A stretch of 54,014 bases of DNA from the NCBI RefSeq assembly GCF_900631945.1, contig NZ_UZWE01000059.1, positions 1 to 54,014 on the forward strand, given 5' to 3'. The DNA is from Paracoccus haematequi. Lineage in GTDB: Bacteria > Pseudomonadota > Alphaproteobacteria > Rhodobacterales > Rhodobacteraceae. The notes below the pieces were generated by a model. It was not told the origin of the DNA. It saw only the letters and a list, made by a program, of their open reading frames with translations, and did no database searches. The number at the start of each line of letters is the position of its first letter. Within the stretch, counting starts at the first letter, position 1. Of this stretch, positions 40,743 through 49,657 are shown in pieces. A program made the translations under genes and the position numbers.

Positions 40743-42074
40743 ATGGACTGGCTGAAAGAACATCCCGAGGTCAAGACCATCCGCGTCGCCGCAGCCGACC
40801 TGAACGGCGTCGCGCGCGGCAAGCGCATCCCCGCCCGCTATGCCGGCAAGCTGCTGGAAGAAGGCACCAAGTTTCCCTATTCCGTGCTGAACCTGGACAT
40901 CTGGGGCGAGGATGTCGAGGACAGCCCCTTGGTATTCGAGATCGGCGACCCGGACGGGCTGCTGCTGCCGACGGAACGGGGCTTTCTGCCGATGCCCTGG
41001 CTGGACGCGCCGACCGCGCTGCTGCCGCTGTGGATGTTCCACCCCGATGGCCGCCCCTATGAGGGCGATCCCCGGCAGGCGCTGGCCCGCGTGGTCGAAC
41101 GCTATCACGACGCGGGGCTGACTCCGGTCGTGGCGACGGAACTGGAGTTCTTCCTGATCGACGATTCGGGCCGTCACCTGCGCGTGCCGCCCAGTCCCCG
41201 ATCCGGCAAGCGCCGTACCGGCGGCGAGGTTCTCAGCCTGCGGGCGCTCGACGCCTTCGACCAGTTCTTCACCACGCTGTATGACGCCTGCGAAAGCATG
41301 GACATTCCCGCCGACACCGCGATTTCGGAAGCAGGGCCGGGCCAGTTCGAAATCAACCTGATGCACCAGCCGGACCCGCTGAAGGCTGCGGACGACAGCT
41401 GGCTGTTCAAGATGCTGGTCAAGGGCATCGCGCGCCAATACGGCTTCGCGGGCAGCTTCATGGCCAAGCCTTACGAGGCGTTTTCGGGGAACGGGATGCA
41501 CATGCATTTCTCGATCTTGGACCGGAGCGGACGCAACATCTTCGACAATGGCGGCGACGAGGGCACGGCGGAACTTCGCCACGCGGTCGCCGGATGCCTG
41601 CGCGCCATGCCAGGTTCCACGCTGCTGTTCGCCCCGCACGAGAACAGCTATGATCGGCTGGTGCCGAACGCCCATGCGCCGACCGGGATCGGCTGGGCCT
41701 ATGAAAACCGCACGGCGGCGATCCGAATCCCGTCATCGGGGCCGAAGGCGCGGCGGATCGAACATCGCGTGGCGGGCGGCGATGTGAATCCCTATCTGAC
41801 GGTGGCGGCGATCCTGGGCGCAGCGCTGAACGGCATCCAGGAAAAGCTGGAGGCGCCAGAACCGTTCCGGGGCAACGCCTATGATCAGAACCTTGCGCAA
41901 CTGCCCGCCAGCTGGGGCGAGGCGATCGACGCCTTCCATGCGTGCCCGGAAATGCGGCGCATCTTTCCGGCCCATCTGATCGAGAATTTCGTCATGACAA
42001 AGCGGCAGGAGTTGCACTACATGGCCGAATTGTCCGACGAGGAGACGGTCGAACTGTATCTGGACACCGTCTGA
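40743..42074 (+). CDS. Glutamine synthetase-family ligase (PuuA/GlnA3-like)
   Basis: An ATP-dependent glutamate-amine ligase. The 443-residue protein has the beta-Grasp N-terminal domain and the catalytic domain with TELEFFLID, ISEAGPGQFEINL, SGNGMHMHFSILD, the NSYDRLVPNAHAPTGI stretch and RIPSSGP. These are GS-family metal, glutamate and ATP residues, arranged as in the non-housekeeping group (PuuA, GlnA3, GlnT) rather than GlnA. The gene starts 4 nt after an amino-acid ABC permease, so it probably modifies the imported compound: gamma-glutamylation of an amine is the inference. Assignment to a named enzyme is not safe. Confidence 0.85.
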   Translation: MDWLKEHPEVKTIRVAAADLNGVARGKRIPARYAGKLLEEGTKFPYSVLNLDIWGEDVEDSPLVFEIGDPDGLLLPTERGFLPMPWLDAPTALLPLWMFHPDGRPYEGDPRQALARVVERYHDAGLTPVVATELEFFLIDDSGRHLRVPPSPRSGKRRTGGEVLSLRALDAFDQFFTTLYDACESMDIPADTAISEAGPGQFEINLMHQPDPLKAADDSWLFKMLVKGIARQYGFAGSFMAKPYEAFSGNGMHMHFSILDRSGRNIFDNGGDEGTAELRHAVAGCLRAMPGSTLLFAPHENSYDRLVPNAHAPTGIGWAYENRTAAIRIPSSGPKARRIEHRVAGGDVNPYLTVAAILGAALNGIQEKLEAPEPFRGNAYDQNLAQLPASWGEAIDAFHACPEMRRIFPAHLIENFVMTKRQELHYMAELSDEETVELYLDTV

Positions 42075-42077
42075 AAA

Positions 42078-42098
42078 GGCGGCGGAAAAACCGCCGCC
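42078..42098. terminator. Bidirectional hairpin terminator
   Basis: An 8-bp stem GGCGGCGG / CCGCCGCC with loop AAAAA lies between the convergent GS-like and PRC-barrel genes. The minus side ends in TTTT, the plus side in CTTT, so it fits both genes but is weaker on the plus strand. Confidence 0.7.
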
Positions 42099-42105
42099 CT
42101 TTGCG

Positions 42106-42402
42106 TCAATCCCGGTGTTCGGGCAGGGCCTTCAGGTGTTCCTTGTCCCACCGCGAGACGGCGTGGACCACCCCGTCGCCGTCCCGCATCACGTCCAGAT
42201 CGGACACGGGAACCAGCACCGGCTTCGATCCGATCCCTAGGAACCCGCCCACGTCGATCACCACCTGCGCGCTGCTGCCCGATCCATGCACATGGGACAC
42301 GGTGCCCACCGTCTCGTCTCCGGGACCATAGACGGTGGCGCCGGTCAGAACCGCGTCGGTCATTTCATCCGGCAACAGCCGGGGATGTTGGGAATGATCC
42401 AT
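42106..42402 (-). CDS. PRC-barrel-domain protein
   Basis: A 98-residue protein with a PRC-barrel pattern: VLTGATVYGPGDETVGTVSH, then AQVVIDVGGFLGIGSKPVLV and DLDVMRDGDGVVH. These small beta-barrels are stress-linked or structural in other bacteria; no specific role is known to me here. GGAGG precedes the ATG. It is monocistronic, between the GS-like gene and the NlpD-like gene. Confidence 0.85.
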   Translation of the reverse strand: MDHSQHPRLLPDEMTDAVLTGATVYGPGDETVGTVSHVHGSGSSAQVVIDVGGFLGIGSKPVLVPVSDLDVMRDGDGVVHAVSRWDKEHLKALPEHRD

Positions 42403-42467
42403 GTCCTATCCTCCGTTGGACTGCGTGTGGCAGGCAAACGTCCGGGACTGGGGGGCGTTCCATCCGG

Positions 42468-43595
42468 TCAGTTCAGGTATTTTTCCGGGTCCACGCTGTC
42501 AAAGCCCTGGCGGACCTCGAAATGGACGAAACCGCCGCGACCGGCCTTGCCGATGGACTGGCCTGCCGAGACGCTGTCGCCCTTGGCCACGTCCAATCCG
42601 TCCAGCCCCGTATAGACCGTCATGAGGTTCCCATCGTGCCGCACCACCACGATGGGCGCGCCCGAGGTGTCCTTCGTAACCGCCGCGACCGTGCCACGGC
42701 CCGCAGCCTTGACCGCAATCCCGGCAGTAGCGGAAATGTCGATGCCGTCGTTCCGGCCCTTTTCATAGACCCGGATGATCGACCCCGACACCGGCATCTG
42801 GAACCGTCCGCTGGCGGATGCGGCAGTCCGAGTGGCCCCCAGGTCGGTCACGGGCGCCTTGGGTCCGGGGGCGGCGGCGGGTGCCGTTGTTTCCGACGGC
42901 AGCGGTTCGGCGGCCGAGGGCGGGCGCGGGGTCGGGCTGCCGGTGCCGGGCGCGGTGGTGACGGCCGCCGGATCGGGGGCCTTTTGCCCGGCCACCGGCA
43001 CGATCAGCCGCTGACCCACCCGCAGCGACATGGACGACGGCAGCCCGTTCCAGGCTGCCAGATCCTGCACGCTGACATCGTATTTGCGGGCGATGGACCA
43101 GGCCGTCTCGCCCGAGGCGACGACATGCTGCGCCGGATTGGCCGGGCTGGACGCCGGTTTCGCGGCGGCGGCGGGCGTCGTCCCGGATCGCGCGGCCTGT
43201 CCTGCGAAGGGATCGGTGACGATGCCGCCGCGCCCCGCCGCCGCTCCGCCTGCGGCCACGCGCTGCGACAGGACCAGGGTCTGCCCGGCGCCCAGCGGGG
43301 CGTTGGCGGGCAGGGCGTTGTGCTGGGCCAGCCGCGCGGCATCGACGCCCAGCCGCGCCGCGACGCTGCCCACGGTATCGCCGCTGCGCGCGACGACGAC
43401 CTGATAGGTGGGGAAGGTGATCACGCCACGGTCGTCGGGCTGCGGGCGCGGGGCGGCGCGGGCGGCGGCATCGGCCGTGTTCAGCGCCCCCGGCATCCAG
43501 CCGCGCAGATCCGGGTCAAATCCCGTCGCCCCGCAGGAAGCCAAAAGAAAGGCCGCGGCCCCGATGCTGGCGGCCTGTCTGAAACTGCTGCTCAT
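42468..43595 (-). CDS. nlpD: NlpD-like LysM/degenerate LytM lipoprotein
   Basis: A 375-residue lipoprotein with lipobox LLASC (Cys21), two LysM modules (about 64-108 and 155-200), a Pro/Ala-rich linker and a C-terminal LytM (M23) domain at about 265-372. The M23 metal site is degenerate: NDGIDISA has Asn where active enzymes have His, as in E. coli NlpD, and the second motif retains VHFEVR only. It therefore probably activates a cell-wall amidase at division rather than cutting peptidoglycan. The ATG at 43595 is chosen for the signal peptide and lipobox. The surE-pcm-nlpD order matches E. coli. Confidence 0.87.
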   Translation of the reverse strand: MSSSFRQAASIGAAAFLLASCGATGFDPDLRGWMPGALNTADAAARAAPRPQPDDRGVITFPTYQVVVARSGDTVGSVAARLGVDAARLAQHNALPANAPLGAGQTLVLSQRVAAGGAAAGRGGIVTDPFAGQAARSGTTPAAAAKPASSPANPAQHVVASGETAWSIARKYDVSVQDLAAWNGLPSSMSLRVGQRLIVPVAGQKAPDPAAVTTAPGTGSPTPRPPSAAEPLPSETTAPAAAPGPKAPVTDLGATRTAASASGRFQMPVSGSIIRVYEKGRNDGIDISATAGIAVKAAGRGTVAAVTKDTSGAPIVVVRHDGNLMTVYTGLDGLDVAKGDSVSAGQSIGKAGRGGFVHFEVRQGFDSVDPEKYLN

Positions 43596-43632
43596 GTCCG
43601 TCGTCCTTAACCTGCCATGCCGCAGATCCGGG

Positions 43633-44286
43633 TCATGTCGGTCCCAACCCTTCGACCAGCGGCACAAATCGCACCTGACGCAATTCGTCATAGTCATAGC
43701 CGGTTTCCGTCCGCGTCACGCGGATCAGCGTCTGGACCGCGTCGGACTGGCCCACCGGCACGACCATGATACCGCCGATCTTCAACTGTGCCAACAGCGG
43801 CCCCGGAGGATCCTCGGCGGCGGCGGTGACAAGGATGCGATCAAAGGGGGCCTGGTCCGGCAAGCCGCGCGACCCGTCGGCCACCTGCGCGGTGATGTTG
43901 TGCAGGCCCAACTGGCGGAAGATCGCCTCGGCCTCGGTCACAAGGCGTCGGTGGCGGTCCACGGTATAGACGCGGCGGCACAGCCCCGACAGGATGGCCG
44001 CCTGATAGCCCGATCCCGTCCCGATCTCCAGCACGGTGTCGCGCGGGCCGGGTTGCAGCGATTGCGTCATCAGACCCACGACCGAGGGCTGGCTGATCGT
44101 CTGGCCGCAGGGAATGGGCAGGGGCGTGTCCTCGTACGCGCGGTCGGCGAACTGGCCGCGCACGAACAGGCCCCGGTCGATCTTTTCCATCGACGCCAGC
44201 ACGCGCGGATCGGTCACCCCGCGAGAGCGCAGCTGGAACAGGAACCGCATCTTGCGTTCGGCGGGATCGTCATGGCCTTCGGTCAT
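43633..44286 (-). CDS. pcm: Protein-L-isoaspartate O-methyltransferase
   Basis: Repairs isoaspartyl residues using S-adenosylmethionine. The 217-residue protein has the family [20 protein letters not shown] and the SAM-binding [15 protein letters not shown], then [11 protein letters not shown] and [14 protein letters not shown]. The ATG at 44286 overlaps the surE stop (ATGA). It lies 37 nt upstream of the NlpD-like gene. Confidence 0.95.
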   Translation of the reverse strand: MTEGHDDPAERKMRFLFQLRSRGVTDPRVLASMEKIDRGLFVRGQFADRAYEDTPLPIPCGQTISQPSVVGLMTQSLQPGPRDTVLEIGTGSGYQAAILSGLCRRVYTVDRHRRLVTEAEAIFRQLGLHNITAQVADGSRGLPDQAPFDRILVTAAAEDPPGPLLAQLKIGGIMVVPVGQSDAVQTLIRVTRTETGYDYDELRQVRFVPLVEGLGPT

Positions 44287-45098
44287 GGGGCGCCCGCCCC
44301 GATGGGGACGTCATCGAACAGATTGGTCATTTCCAGCAGCGAGGCGTGGCAGGTCAGATCCGCCCGCATCGGCGTGACCGAGATGAAGCCGTCCATGTTC
44401 ACCGCCACGTCGGTCTCGGGCGCGGCCGGGGCATCCTGCGCGCCGCCTGCCGCCCACATGAAGCGCCGGCCGTTCGGCGCGGTATAGGGCACGACGCCGA
44501 AATTCGTCCCCCGCCTGCGCCCCTGCCGCACGACGCGGGCGCCGCGCACCGCCGCCGCCGGGACAGGCGGGAAGTTGATGTTGTAGAACAGCCGGAAATC
44601 CGCGTCCGAGGTCCAGTCGCCGTAATCAAGAAGGCGCCGGATCACCGCCGCGCCATGCCGGCGGGCGCTTTCGAACGGGTCGGCCAGGCTGGCCGTCTGC
44701 GGACCCAGGTACTGTGACAGGGCGATGGCGGGCAGGCCCTGCAACGCGGCCTCCATCGCGCCGCCGATGGTGCCGGAATACATCGCGTTTTCGCCCGAGT
44801 TGTTGCCCCGGTTCACGCCCGACAGCACCAGGTCGGGGGGGCCGTCCGCCATGATGTCGCACAAAGCGGCCAGCACGCAGTCCGCCGGGCTTCCCTCGGT
44901 CGCATAGCGGCGTTCGTCCAGGCGCGCGACCATGGTCGGGTGGGCATAGCTGATGCAATGGGCGACGCCCGACTGTTCGAAGGCGGGGGCCACCGTCCAG
45001 ACCTGCCCCGAGGGACCGGCCAGGGTCGCGGCGATCTCCTCCAGCACCGCCAGGCCCGGTGCGTTGATGCCGTCGTCATTGGTGATCAAGATGCGCAT
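44283..45098 (-). CDS. surE: 5'/3'-nucleotidase SurE
   Basis: A metal-dependent nucleotidase and exopolyphosphatase, used in stationary phase. The 271-residue protein has the N-terminal [15 protein letters not shown] with the metal-binding Asp pair, [18 protein letters not shown] and the VAPAFEQSG loop. The start at 45098 matches the family; a longer open frame upstream is not supported. First gene of surE-pcm-nlpD, divergent from the TauE/SafE gene. Confidence 0.95.
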   Translation of the reverse strand: MRILITNDDGINAPGLAVLEEIAATLAGPSGQVWTVAPAFEQSGVAHCISYAHPTMVARLDERRYATEGSPADCVLAALCDIMADGPPDLVLSGVNRGNNSGENAMYSGTIGGAMEAALQGLPAIALSQYLGPQTASLADPFESARRHGAAVIRRLLDYGDWTSDADFRLFYNINFPPVPAAAVRGARVVRQGRRRGTNFGVVPYTAPNGRRFMWAAGGAQDAPAAPETDVAVNMDGFISVTPMRADLTCHASLLEMTNLFDDVPIGAGAP

Positions 45099-45270
45099 CG
45101 TCCGTCCGCACGGTCCTGCGGCGCCGCGACAGCGCCCGTTCACATTGTCGTTCCTGCTTAGCCGGGCGACCCGCCCGCTTCAAGCGCTCAAGGACAGGCA
45201 AGGCCCGAAAGCGGTTTGACGGGACTGCCGGGGCGTTGCATCCTTTCCGCCGACGCAAACGGCGCGGGTC

Positions 45271-46185
45271 ATGCAGATTTATCTTCCCATCGCAGAGGTA
45301 TCGGTCAACGCCTTCACGCTGATCGGGCTGGGCGGTCTCGTCGGATTGATGAGCGGCCTGTTCGGCGTGGGCGGAGGTTTCCTGATCACGCCCCTGCTGT
45401 TCTTCATCGGCATCCCGCCCGCCATCGCCGTGGCGACCGGCGCGAACCAGGTGGTCGCGTCGTCGGTATCGGGCGTGCTGGCCCATGTGAAACGCAAGAG
45501 CGTCGATTTCAGGATGGGCGGGGTGCTGCTGGCCGGGGGCCTGGTCGGTTCCTGGCTGGGGGTCTGGGTCTTTACCCTGCTGCAACGGGTGGGCCAGGTC
45601 GATCTGGTCGTCCAGCTTTGCTATGTCGTCTTTCTGGGCCTGATCGGTGCGATGATGTTGCAGGAAAGCATTCGCGCCCTTCGGCGGTCGAACGCGCCCG
45701 GCTATCGCAGGCGGCTGCACCAGCACAATTGGGTCCACCGCTGGCCGCTGAAGATCAAGTTCCGCGCCTCGGGCCTGTATATCAGCGCCTTTCCCCCGCT
45801 GCTGGTGGGGGTGGCCGTGGGGGTGCTGGCCGCCATCATGGGGGTGGGCGGCGGCTTCATCATGGTGCCTGCCATGATCTATCTGCTGGGGATGCCGACC
45901 AAGGTCGTCGTCGGCACCTCGCTGTTCCAGATCACCTTCGTCACGGCCTTCACCACCCTGATGCACGCGGTCAGCTATAACACCGTGGACATCATGCTGG
46001 CGGTGCTGCTGATCGTCGGCGGCGTCGTCGGCGCGCAGTTCGGCACCACGCTGGGCGCAAAGCTGCGGGCCGAGCAACTGCGGATCCTGCTGGCGCTGCT
46101 GGTGCTGGCGGTCTGCGGCAAGCTGGCGCTTGACCTGTTCCTGACACCGGACGATTTTTACGTCATCCAGCCGGGGATCGGCTGA
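45271..46185 (+). CDS. TauE/SafE (TSUP) family membrane permease
   Basis: A 304-residue inner-membrane protein with about eight helices and two related repeats, each with a glycine loop (LFGVGGGFLITPLLFFIGIP and IMGVGGGFIMVPAMIYLLGM). TSUP proteins export or import sulfite, sulfoacetate, taurine-derived or related organic anions. Its start at 45271 is not preceded by a strong RBS. The stop shares a base with the next gene (TGATG), so the TIGR02186-like gene is coupled. Confidence 0.88.
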   Translation: MQIYLPIAEVSVNAFTLIGLGGLVGLMSGLFGVGGGFLITPLLFFIGIPPAIAVATGANQVVASSVSGVLAHVKRKSVDFRMGGVLLAGGLVGSWLGVWVFTLLQRVGQVDLVVQLCYVVFLGLIGAMMLQESIRALRRSNAPGYRRRLHQHNWVHRWPLKIKFRASGLYISAFPPLLVGVAVGVLAAIMGVGGGFIMVPAMIYLLGMPTKVVVGTSLFQITFVTAFTTLMHAVSYNTVDIMLAVLLIVGGVVGAQFGTTLGAKLRAEQLRILLALLVLAVCGKLALDLFLTPDDFYVIQPGIG

Positions 46186-47003
46186 TGCGGGGCCGGATCG
46201 CCGGGCTGTTGCTGCTGGTCCTGGCCTGCACCGCAAGCGCGCAATCCCCCGTGCCGCCGATCGAGGCCACGCCCACCGCCGATCCGCCCCCGGCCGAGAC
46301 GGTGGTCGCGGGCCTGTCCAGCGACAGCGTGGCGATCACCGCCAGCTTCGATGGATCCGACATCCTGATCTATGGCGCGATCAAGCGCGAAACCCCTATC
46401 CCCCCCGGCCCGCCCTTGCAGGTGATCGTCACCGTCGAGGCCCCGTCCCGAGGCGTCACGGTCTGGCGCAAGGAACGCAAGGCGGGGATCTGGGTCAACG
46501 CCGAATCCGTGCGGATCGGGGCGGCGCCGGGCTTCTATGCCGTCGCCACATCCGCCGCCCTGGACGACATCCTGCTGCCCGAATGGGACAGCCGGTACCG
46601 GATTTCGCTGTCGCACGCGATGCGCGCCTTCGCGGGCCAGATCGCGGTGGAAAGCGCGGTGCCATTCACCGAGGCCCTGATCCGCATCCGCGAGGACCAG
46701 GGCCTGTACCGCCTGGACGAGGGCAGCGTGTCGCTGATCGACCAGACGCTGTTTCGGGCCGATGTCAATTTGCCCGCCAACCTGGTCGAGGGCGCCTACA
46801 AGACCCGCATCTTCCTGCTGCGCGACGGGCAGGTGATCGACGTGTTCGTGGCGCCGATCAACGTGCGCAAGGTGGGGCTGGAACGCTGGCTGTACCGTCT
46901 GGCCTTCGACCAGCCGTTCCTTTACGGGTTGATGTCGCTGGCGGTCGCGGTGTTCGCCGGATGGGGCGCGTCGGCGGCATTCATGAAGCTGCGGCGACCG
47001 TAA
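46185..47003 (+). CDS. TIGR02186-family membrane-anchored protein
   Basis: A 272-residue protein with an N-terminal signal (about 1-19, cut near ASAQ), a long beta-rich periplasmic region and one C-terminal helix (about 244-263, FLYGLMSLAVAVFAGWGASA), then a short basic tail. Segments such as ITASFDGSDILIYGAIKRE and WRKERKAGIWVNAESV match what I recall of TIGR02186, which co-occurs with TSUP permeases. The role is unknown; an accessory to the upstream permease is an inference from the overlap and co-occurrence. Confidence 0.75.
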   Translation: MRGRIAGLLLLVLACTASAQSPVPPIEATPTADPPPAETVVAGLSSDSVAITASFDGSDILIYGAIKRETPIPPGPPLQVIVTVEAPSRGVTVWRKERKAGIWVNAESVRIGAAPGFYAVATSAALDDILLPEWDSRYRISLSHAMRAFAGQIAVESAVPFTEALIRIREDQGLYRLDEGSVSLIDQTLFRADVNLPANLVEGAYKTRIFLLRDGQVIDVFVAPINVRKVGLERWLYRLAFDQPFLYGLMSLAVAVFAGWGASAAFMKLRRP

Positions 47004-47018
47004 GGAATTCAGCGCAAC

Positions 47019-47582
47019 GTGTTCACGAAAAGGGCTTTTCCCTATTGGTGCGTGGCCGCTGTGATTGCCGCGGCGGCGCTGATCTTGCTGGCGGCGGGCC
47101 GGGCGCCGATCTGCGACTGCGGCCATGTGAAGCTGTGGCACGGCCAGACGGTCAGTTCCGAAAACTCGCAACATCTGAGCGACTGGTACACGCCCTCGCA
47201 TCTGCTGCACGGGATCATCTTCTATGCGGCGCTGTGGCTGGTGGCGCGGCGGCTGCGCTTTGGCTGGCGGCTGCTGATCGCCACGGTCATCGAGGCCGCC
47301 TGGGAGATCGTCGAGAATTCGGATGCGGTGATCGAACGCTATCGCAGCGTCACGATCTCGCTGGATTATTACGGCGACAGCGTGATCAATTCGGTCGCCG
47401 ACATCCTGGCGATGGTCGCGGGCTTCTATCTGGCCCGCTGGCTGCCGGTCTGGCTGTCCGCCGCCATCGTCATCGGGTTCGAGATCCTGACGATCTGGCT
47501 GATCCGCGACGGGCTGGCGCTGAACGTGCTGATGCTGCTGTGGCCCATGGATGCGGTGAAGGCGTGGCAGGCGGGGGCGTGA
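47019..47582 (+). CDS. DUF2585-family membrane protein
   Basis: A 187-residue protein with about five helices. Between the first two helices is a conserved-looking motif, ICDCGHVKLWHGQTVS then ENSQHLSDWYTPSHLLHG, with paired Cys and several His that could bind metal. IEAAWEIVENSDAVIERYR follows, with charged residues near membrane edges. GTG at 47019 follows AAGGAATTC, 16 nt after the upstream stop, so it probably belongs with the TSUP-TIGR02186 pair. Function unknown. Confidence 0.78.
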   Translation: MFTKRAFPYWCVAAVIAAAALILLAAGRAPICDCGHVKLWHGQTVSSENSQHLSDWYTPSHLLHGIIFYAALWLVARRLRFGWRLLIATVIEAAWEIVENSDAVIERYRSVTISLDYYGDSVINSVADILAMVAGFYLARWLPVWLSAAIVIGFEILTIWLIRDGLALNVLMLLWPMDAVKAWQAGA

Positions 47583-47600
47583 CGCCCCCGCAGGACGCGT

Positions 47601-48557
47601 TTATCCCGCGATCAGTTCCGCTTGGCGCACGATCACCTCGGCCTGCTTGATCGAGGCGATGTCGACCAGGCGGCCCTTGTAGACCGTCGCCCCCGCGCCT
47701 TCGGCCTTGGCCTTTTCCATCGCGGCCAGGATCTCTCGCGCCTCGGTCACGGCGGATTCGCTGGGGGAAAACACCTCGTTCGCCAGCGCCACCTGGCTGG
47801 GATGGATCGCCCATTTGCCGACCATGCCCAAGGTGGCCGAACGCCGCGCCTGGGCCACGAAGCCGTCGGAATCGCTGAAATCGCCGAAGGGGCCGTCGAC
47901 CGGCAGAAGCCCATGCGTGCGGCAGGCGGCGACGATGGCGGTCTGCGCCCAGTGCCAGGGATCGGGCCAGTATTTCTGCCCCTCGCGGATCATATAATAG
48001 TTTTCCTGCGTCCCGCCGATGCCTGTGGTCGCCATCCCCATCGAGGCCGCGAAATCGGCGGCACCCAGGCTGATCGCCTGCATCCGGGGCGAGGACGCCG
48101 CGATCTCCTCGACATGGCAGATGCCCGCCGCGCTTTCGATGATGACCTCGAAATTGATCGGCTTGGTCCGGCCCTTGGCGCGTTCCACCGCCGTCGCAAG
48201 CGCGTCCACGGCATAGATGTCGCCGGCATTCCCGGCCTTGGGGATCATGATCTGGTCCAGCCGCTCGCCCGCCTGTTCCAGAAGGTCCACCACGTCGCGA
48301 TACCAGAAGGGCGTGTCCAGCCCGTTGATGCGCACCGACAGCGTCTTGTCGCCCCAGTCGATGTCGCCGATGGCCTGGATGACGTTCGCCCGCGCGCGGT
48401 CCTTGTCGTCGGGGGCGACTGAATCCTCCAGATCCAGGTTGATCACGTCTGCGGCGGATTTCGCCATCTTCTCGAAAAGGCTTTCCCGCGAACCGGGGCC
48501 GAACAACTGGCAGCGGTTCAGGCGGGCGGGGGGCAGGGGTTGGGTGCGAAAGCTCAT
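47601..48557 (-). CDS. mcl1: L-malyl-CoA/beta-methylmalyl-CoA lyase
   Basis: Cleaves malyl-CoA to acetyl-CoA and glyoxylate, and beta-methylmalyl-CoA to propionyl-CoA and glyoxylate, in the ethylmalonyl-CoA pathway. The 318-residue CitE/Mcl TIM barrel has RLNRCQLFGPGSRESLFEKM, INLDLEDSVAPDDKDRAR, FEVIIESAAGICHVEEIA, SLGAADFAASMGM and GKWAIHPSQV, close to Rhodobacter Mcl1 as remembered. Start ATG at 48557 gives the family N-terminus. A relatively AT-rich stretch (48590-48605) lies upstream and may be the promoter. Monocistronic. Confidence 0.92.
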   Translation of the reverse strand: MSFRTQPLPPARLNRCQLFGPGSRESLFEKMAKSAADVINLDLEDSVAPDDKDRARANVIQAIGDIDWGDKTLSVRINGLDTPFWYRDVVDLLEQAGERLDQIMIPKAGNAGDIYAVDALATAVERAKGRTKPINFEVIIESAAGICHVEEIAASSPRMQAISLGAADFAASMGMATTGIGGTQENYYMIREGQKYWPDPWHWAQTAIVAACRTHGLLPVDGPFGDFSDSDGFVAQARRSATLGMVGKWAIHPSQVALANEVFSPSESAVTEAREILAAMEKAKAEGAGATVYKGRLVDIASIKQAEVIVRQAELIAG

Positions 48558-48708
48558 GGGATCCGTTCCGAAAAGATTTGCGTCCTGTCCAGCAATAATA
48601 TTTCGCAGCCGCAGCATCAAGGGCTGCGTTGCAGCATCTTGGCCGACTTGACGCGGCCTAGCTTTGGGCGCAGGACCGCAGCGACGAAAAAGCGACGCTG
48701 GGGGCATC

Positions 48709-49569
48709 ATGACGCGCACGGTCTATGTGAATGGCGACTATCTTCCCGAGGATCAGGCCACGGTTTCGGTGTTCGACCGGGGCTTCCTGATGGCCGATGG
48801 CGTCTACGAGGTCGTCAGCGTCCTGGACGGCAAGCTGCTGGATTTCGACGGCCACCTGGTCCGGCTGAAGCGGTCCCTGGACGAACTGTCGATGGATAAC
48901 CCCTTGTCCGACGACGACTATCTGGCGGCGTTCCGCGCCTTGGTCGAAAGGAACGGGATCACCGACGGGATGATCTATCTGCAAGTCACGCGCGGCAATC
49001 CGGGCGACCGCGATTTCGCCTATCCGCCCGCGGGCACCCGCCCGACCGTGGTGATGTTCACCCAGTCCAAACCCGGCCTGGCCGATGCCCCCGCCGCGAA
49101 AACCGGCTGGAAGATCATCAGCATTCCCGATCAGCGTTGGGCGCGCCGCGACATCAAGACGGTGCAGCTTCTGTATCCCTCGATGGCCAAGATGGAGGCC
49201 AAGGCGCGCGGCGTGGACGATGCCTGGCTGGTCGAGGACGGGCTGGTCACGGAAGGCACCAGCAACAACACCTATATCGTGAAGAACGGCACCATCGTGA
49301 CCCGCGCGTTGTCGAACGACATCCTGCACGGCATCACCCGCGCCGCCGTGCTGCGCTTCGCCGCCGAGGCGCAGATGCAGGTCGAGGAACGCAGCTTCAC
49401 GATCGCCGAAGCGCAGGCGGCGGACGAGGCGTTCATCACCTCGGCCTCGGCCTTCGTGATGCCGGTGGTGGAAATCGACGGCGCTGCGGTCGGCACGGGG
49501 CAGGTGGGTCCGGTCGCCACCCGGCTGCGCGAGATTTATCTGGAGGAAAGCCGCAAGGCGGCGATCTGA
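48709..49569 (+). CDS. D-amino-acid transaminase (class IV PLP)
   Basis: A 286-residue fold-type IV aminotransferase. Pyridoxal Lys150 is in RRDIKTVQLLYPSM, followed by VEDGLVTEGTSNNTYIV (the Glu and phosphate-binding turn) and DILHGITRAAVL. YVNGDYLPEDQATVSVFDRG is the family N-terminus. The class includes D-Ala transaminase and branched-chain transaminase; the RxH-type motifs of Dat are not decisive here, so D-amino acids are a best guess. ATG at 48709 follows GGGGG. Confidence 0.85.
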   Translation: MTRTVYVNGDYLPEDQATVSVFDRGFLMADGVYEVVSVLDGKLLDFDGHLVRLKRSLDELSMDNPLSDDDYLAAFRALVERNGITDGMIYLQVTRGNPGDRDFAYPPAGTRPTVVMFTQSKPGLADAPAAKTGWKIISIPDQRWARRDIKTVQLLYPSMAKMEAKARGVDDAWLVEDGLVTEGTSNNTYIVKNGTIVTRALSNDILHGITRAAVLRFAAEAQMQVEERSFTIAEAQAADEAFITSASAFVMPVVEIDGAAVGTGQVGPVATRLREIYLEESRKAAI

Positions 49570-49584
49570 GCAGCCAGGCGAAGG

Positions 49585-49637
49585 CCGGGGGCTGACTGCC
49601 CCCGGACCCCCGTGGATATTTCCGCACAAAAGATAAG
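49585..49637 (+). repeat. Short 3'-end repeat element, copy 4
   Basis: Hairpin CCGGGGGC / GCCCCCGG (49585-49592 with 49598-49605), then ACCCCCG as in copy 2, and a diverged core GGATATTT...CAAAAGATAAG (49614-49637). It lies after the transaminase stop, in its direction, between convergent genes. Confidence 0.65.
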
Positions 49638-49657
49638 GCGGGTCGCGGGCCGGATGT

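Noticed and set aside
48590..48605. AT-rich stretch upstream of mcl1 as a defined promoter
   Set aside because: A TATTAT-like box is visible on the minus strand, but spacing to a TTGATG box is only 14 nt. Mentioned with mcl1 but not called.
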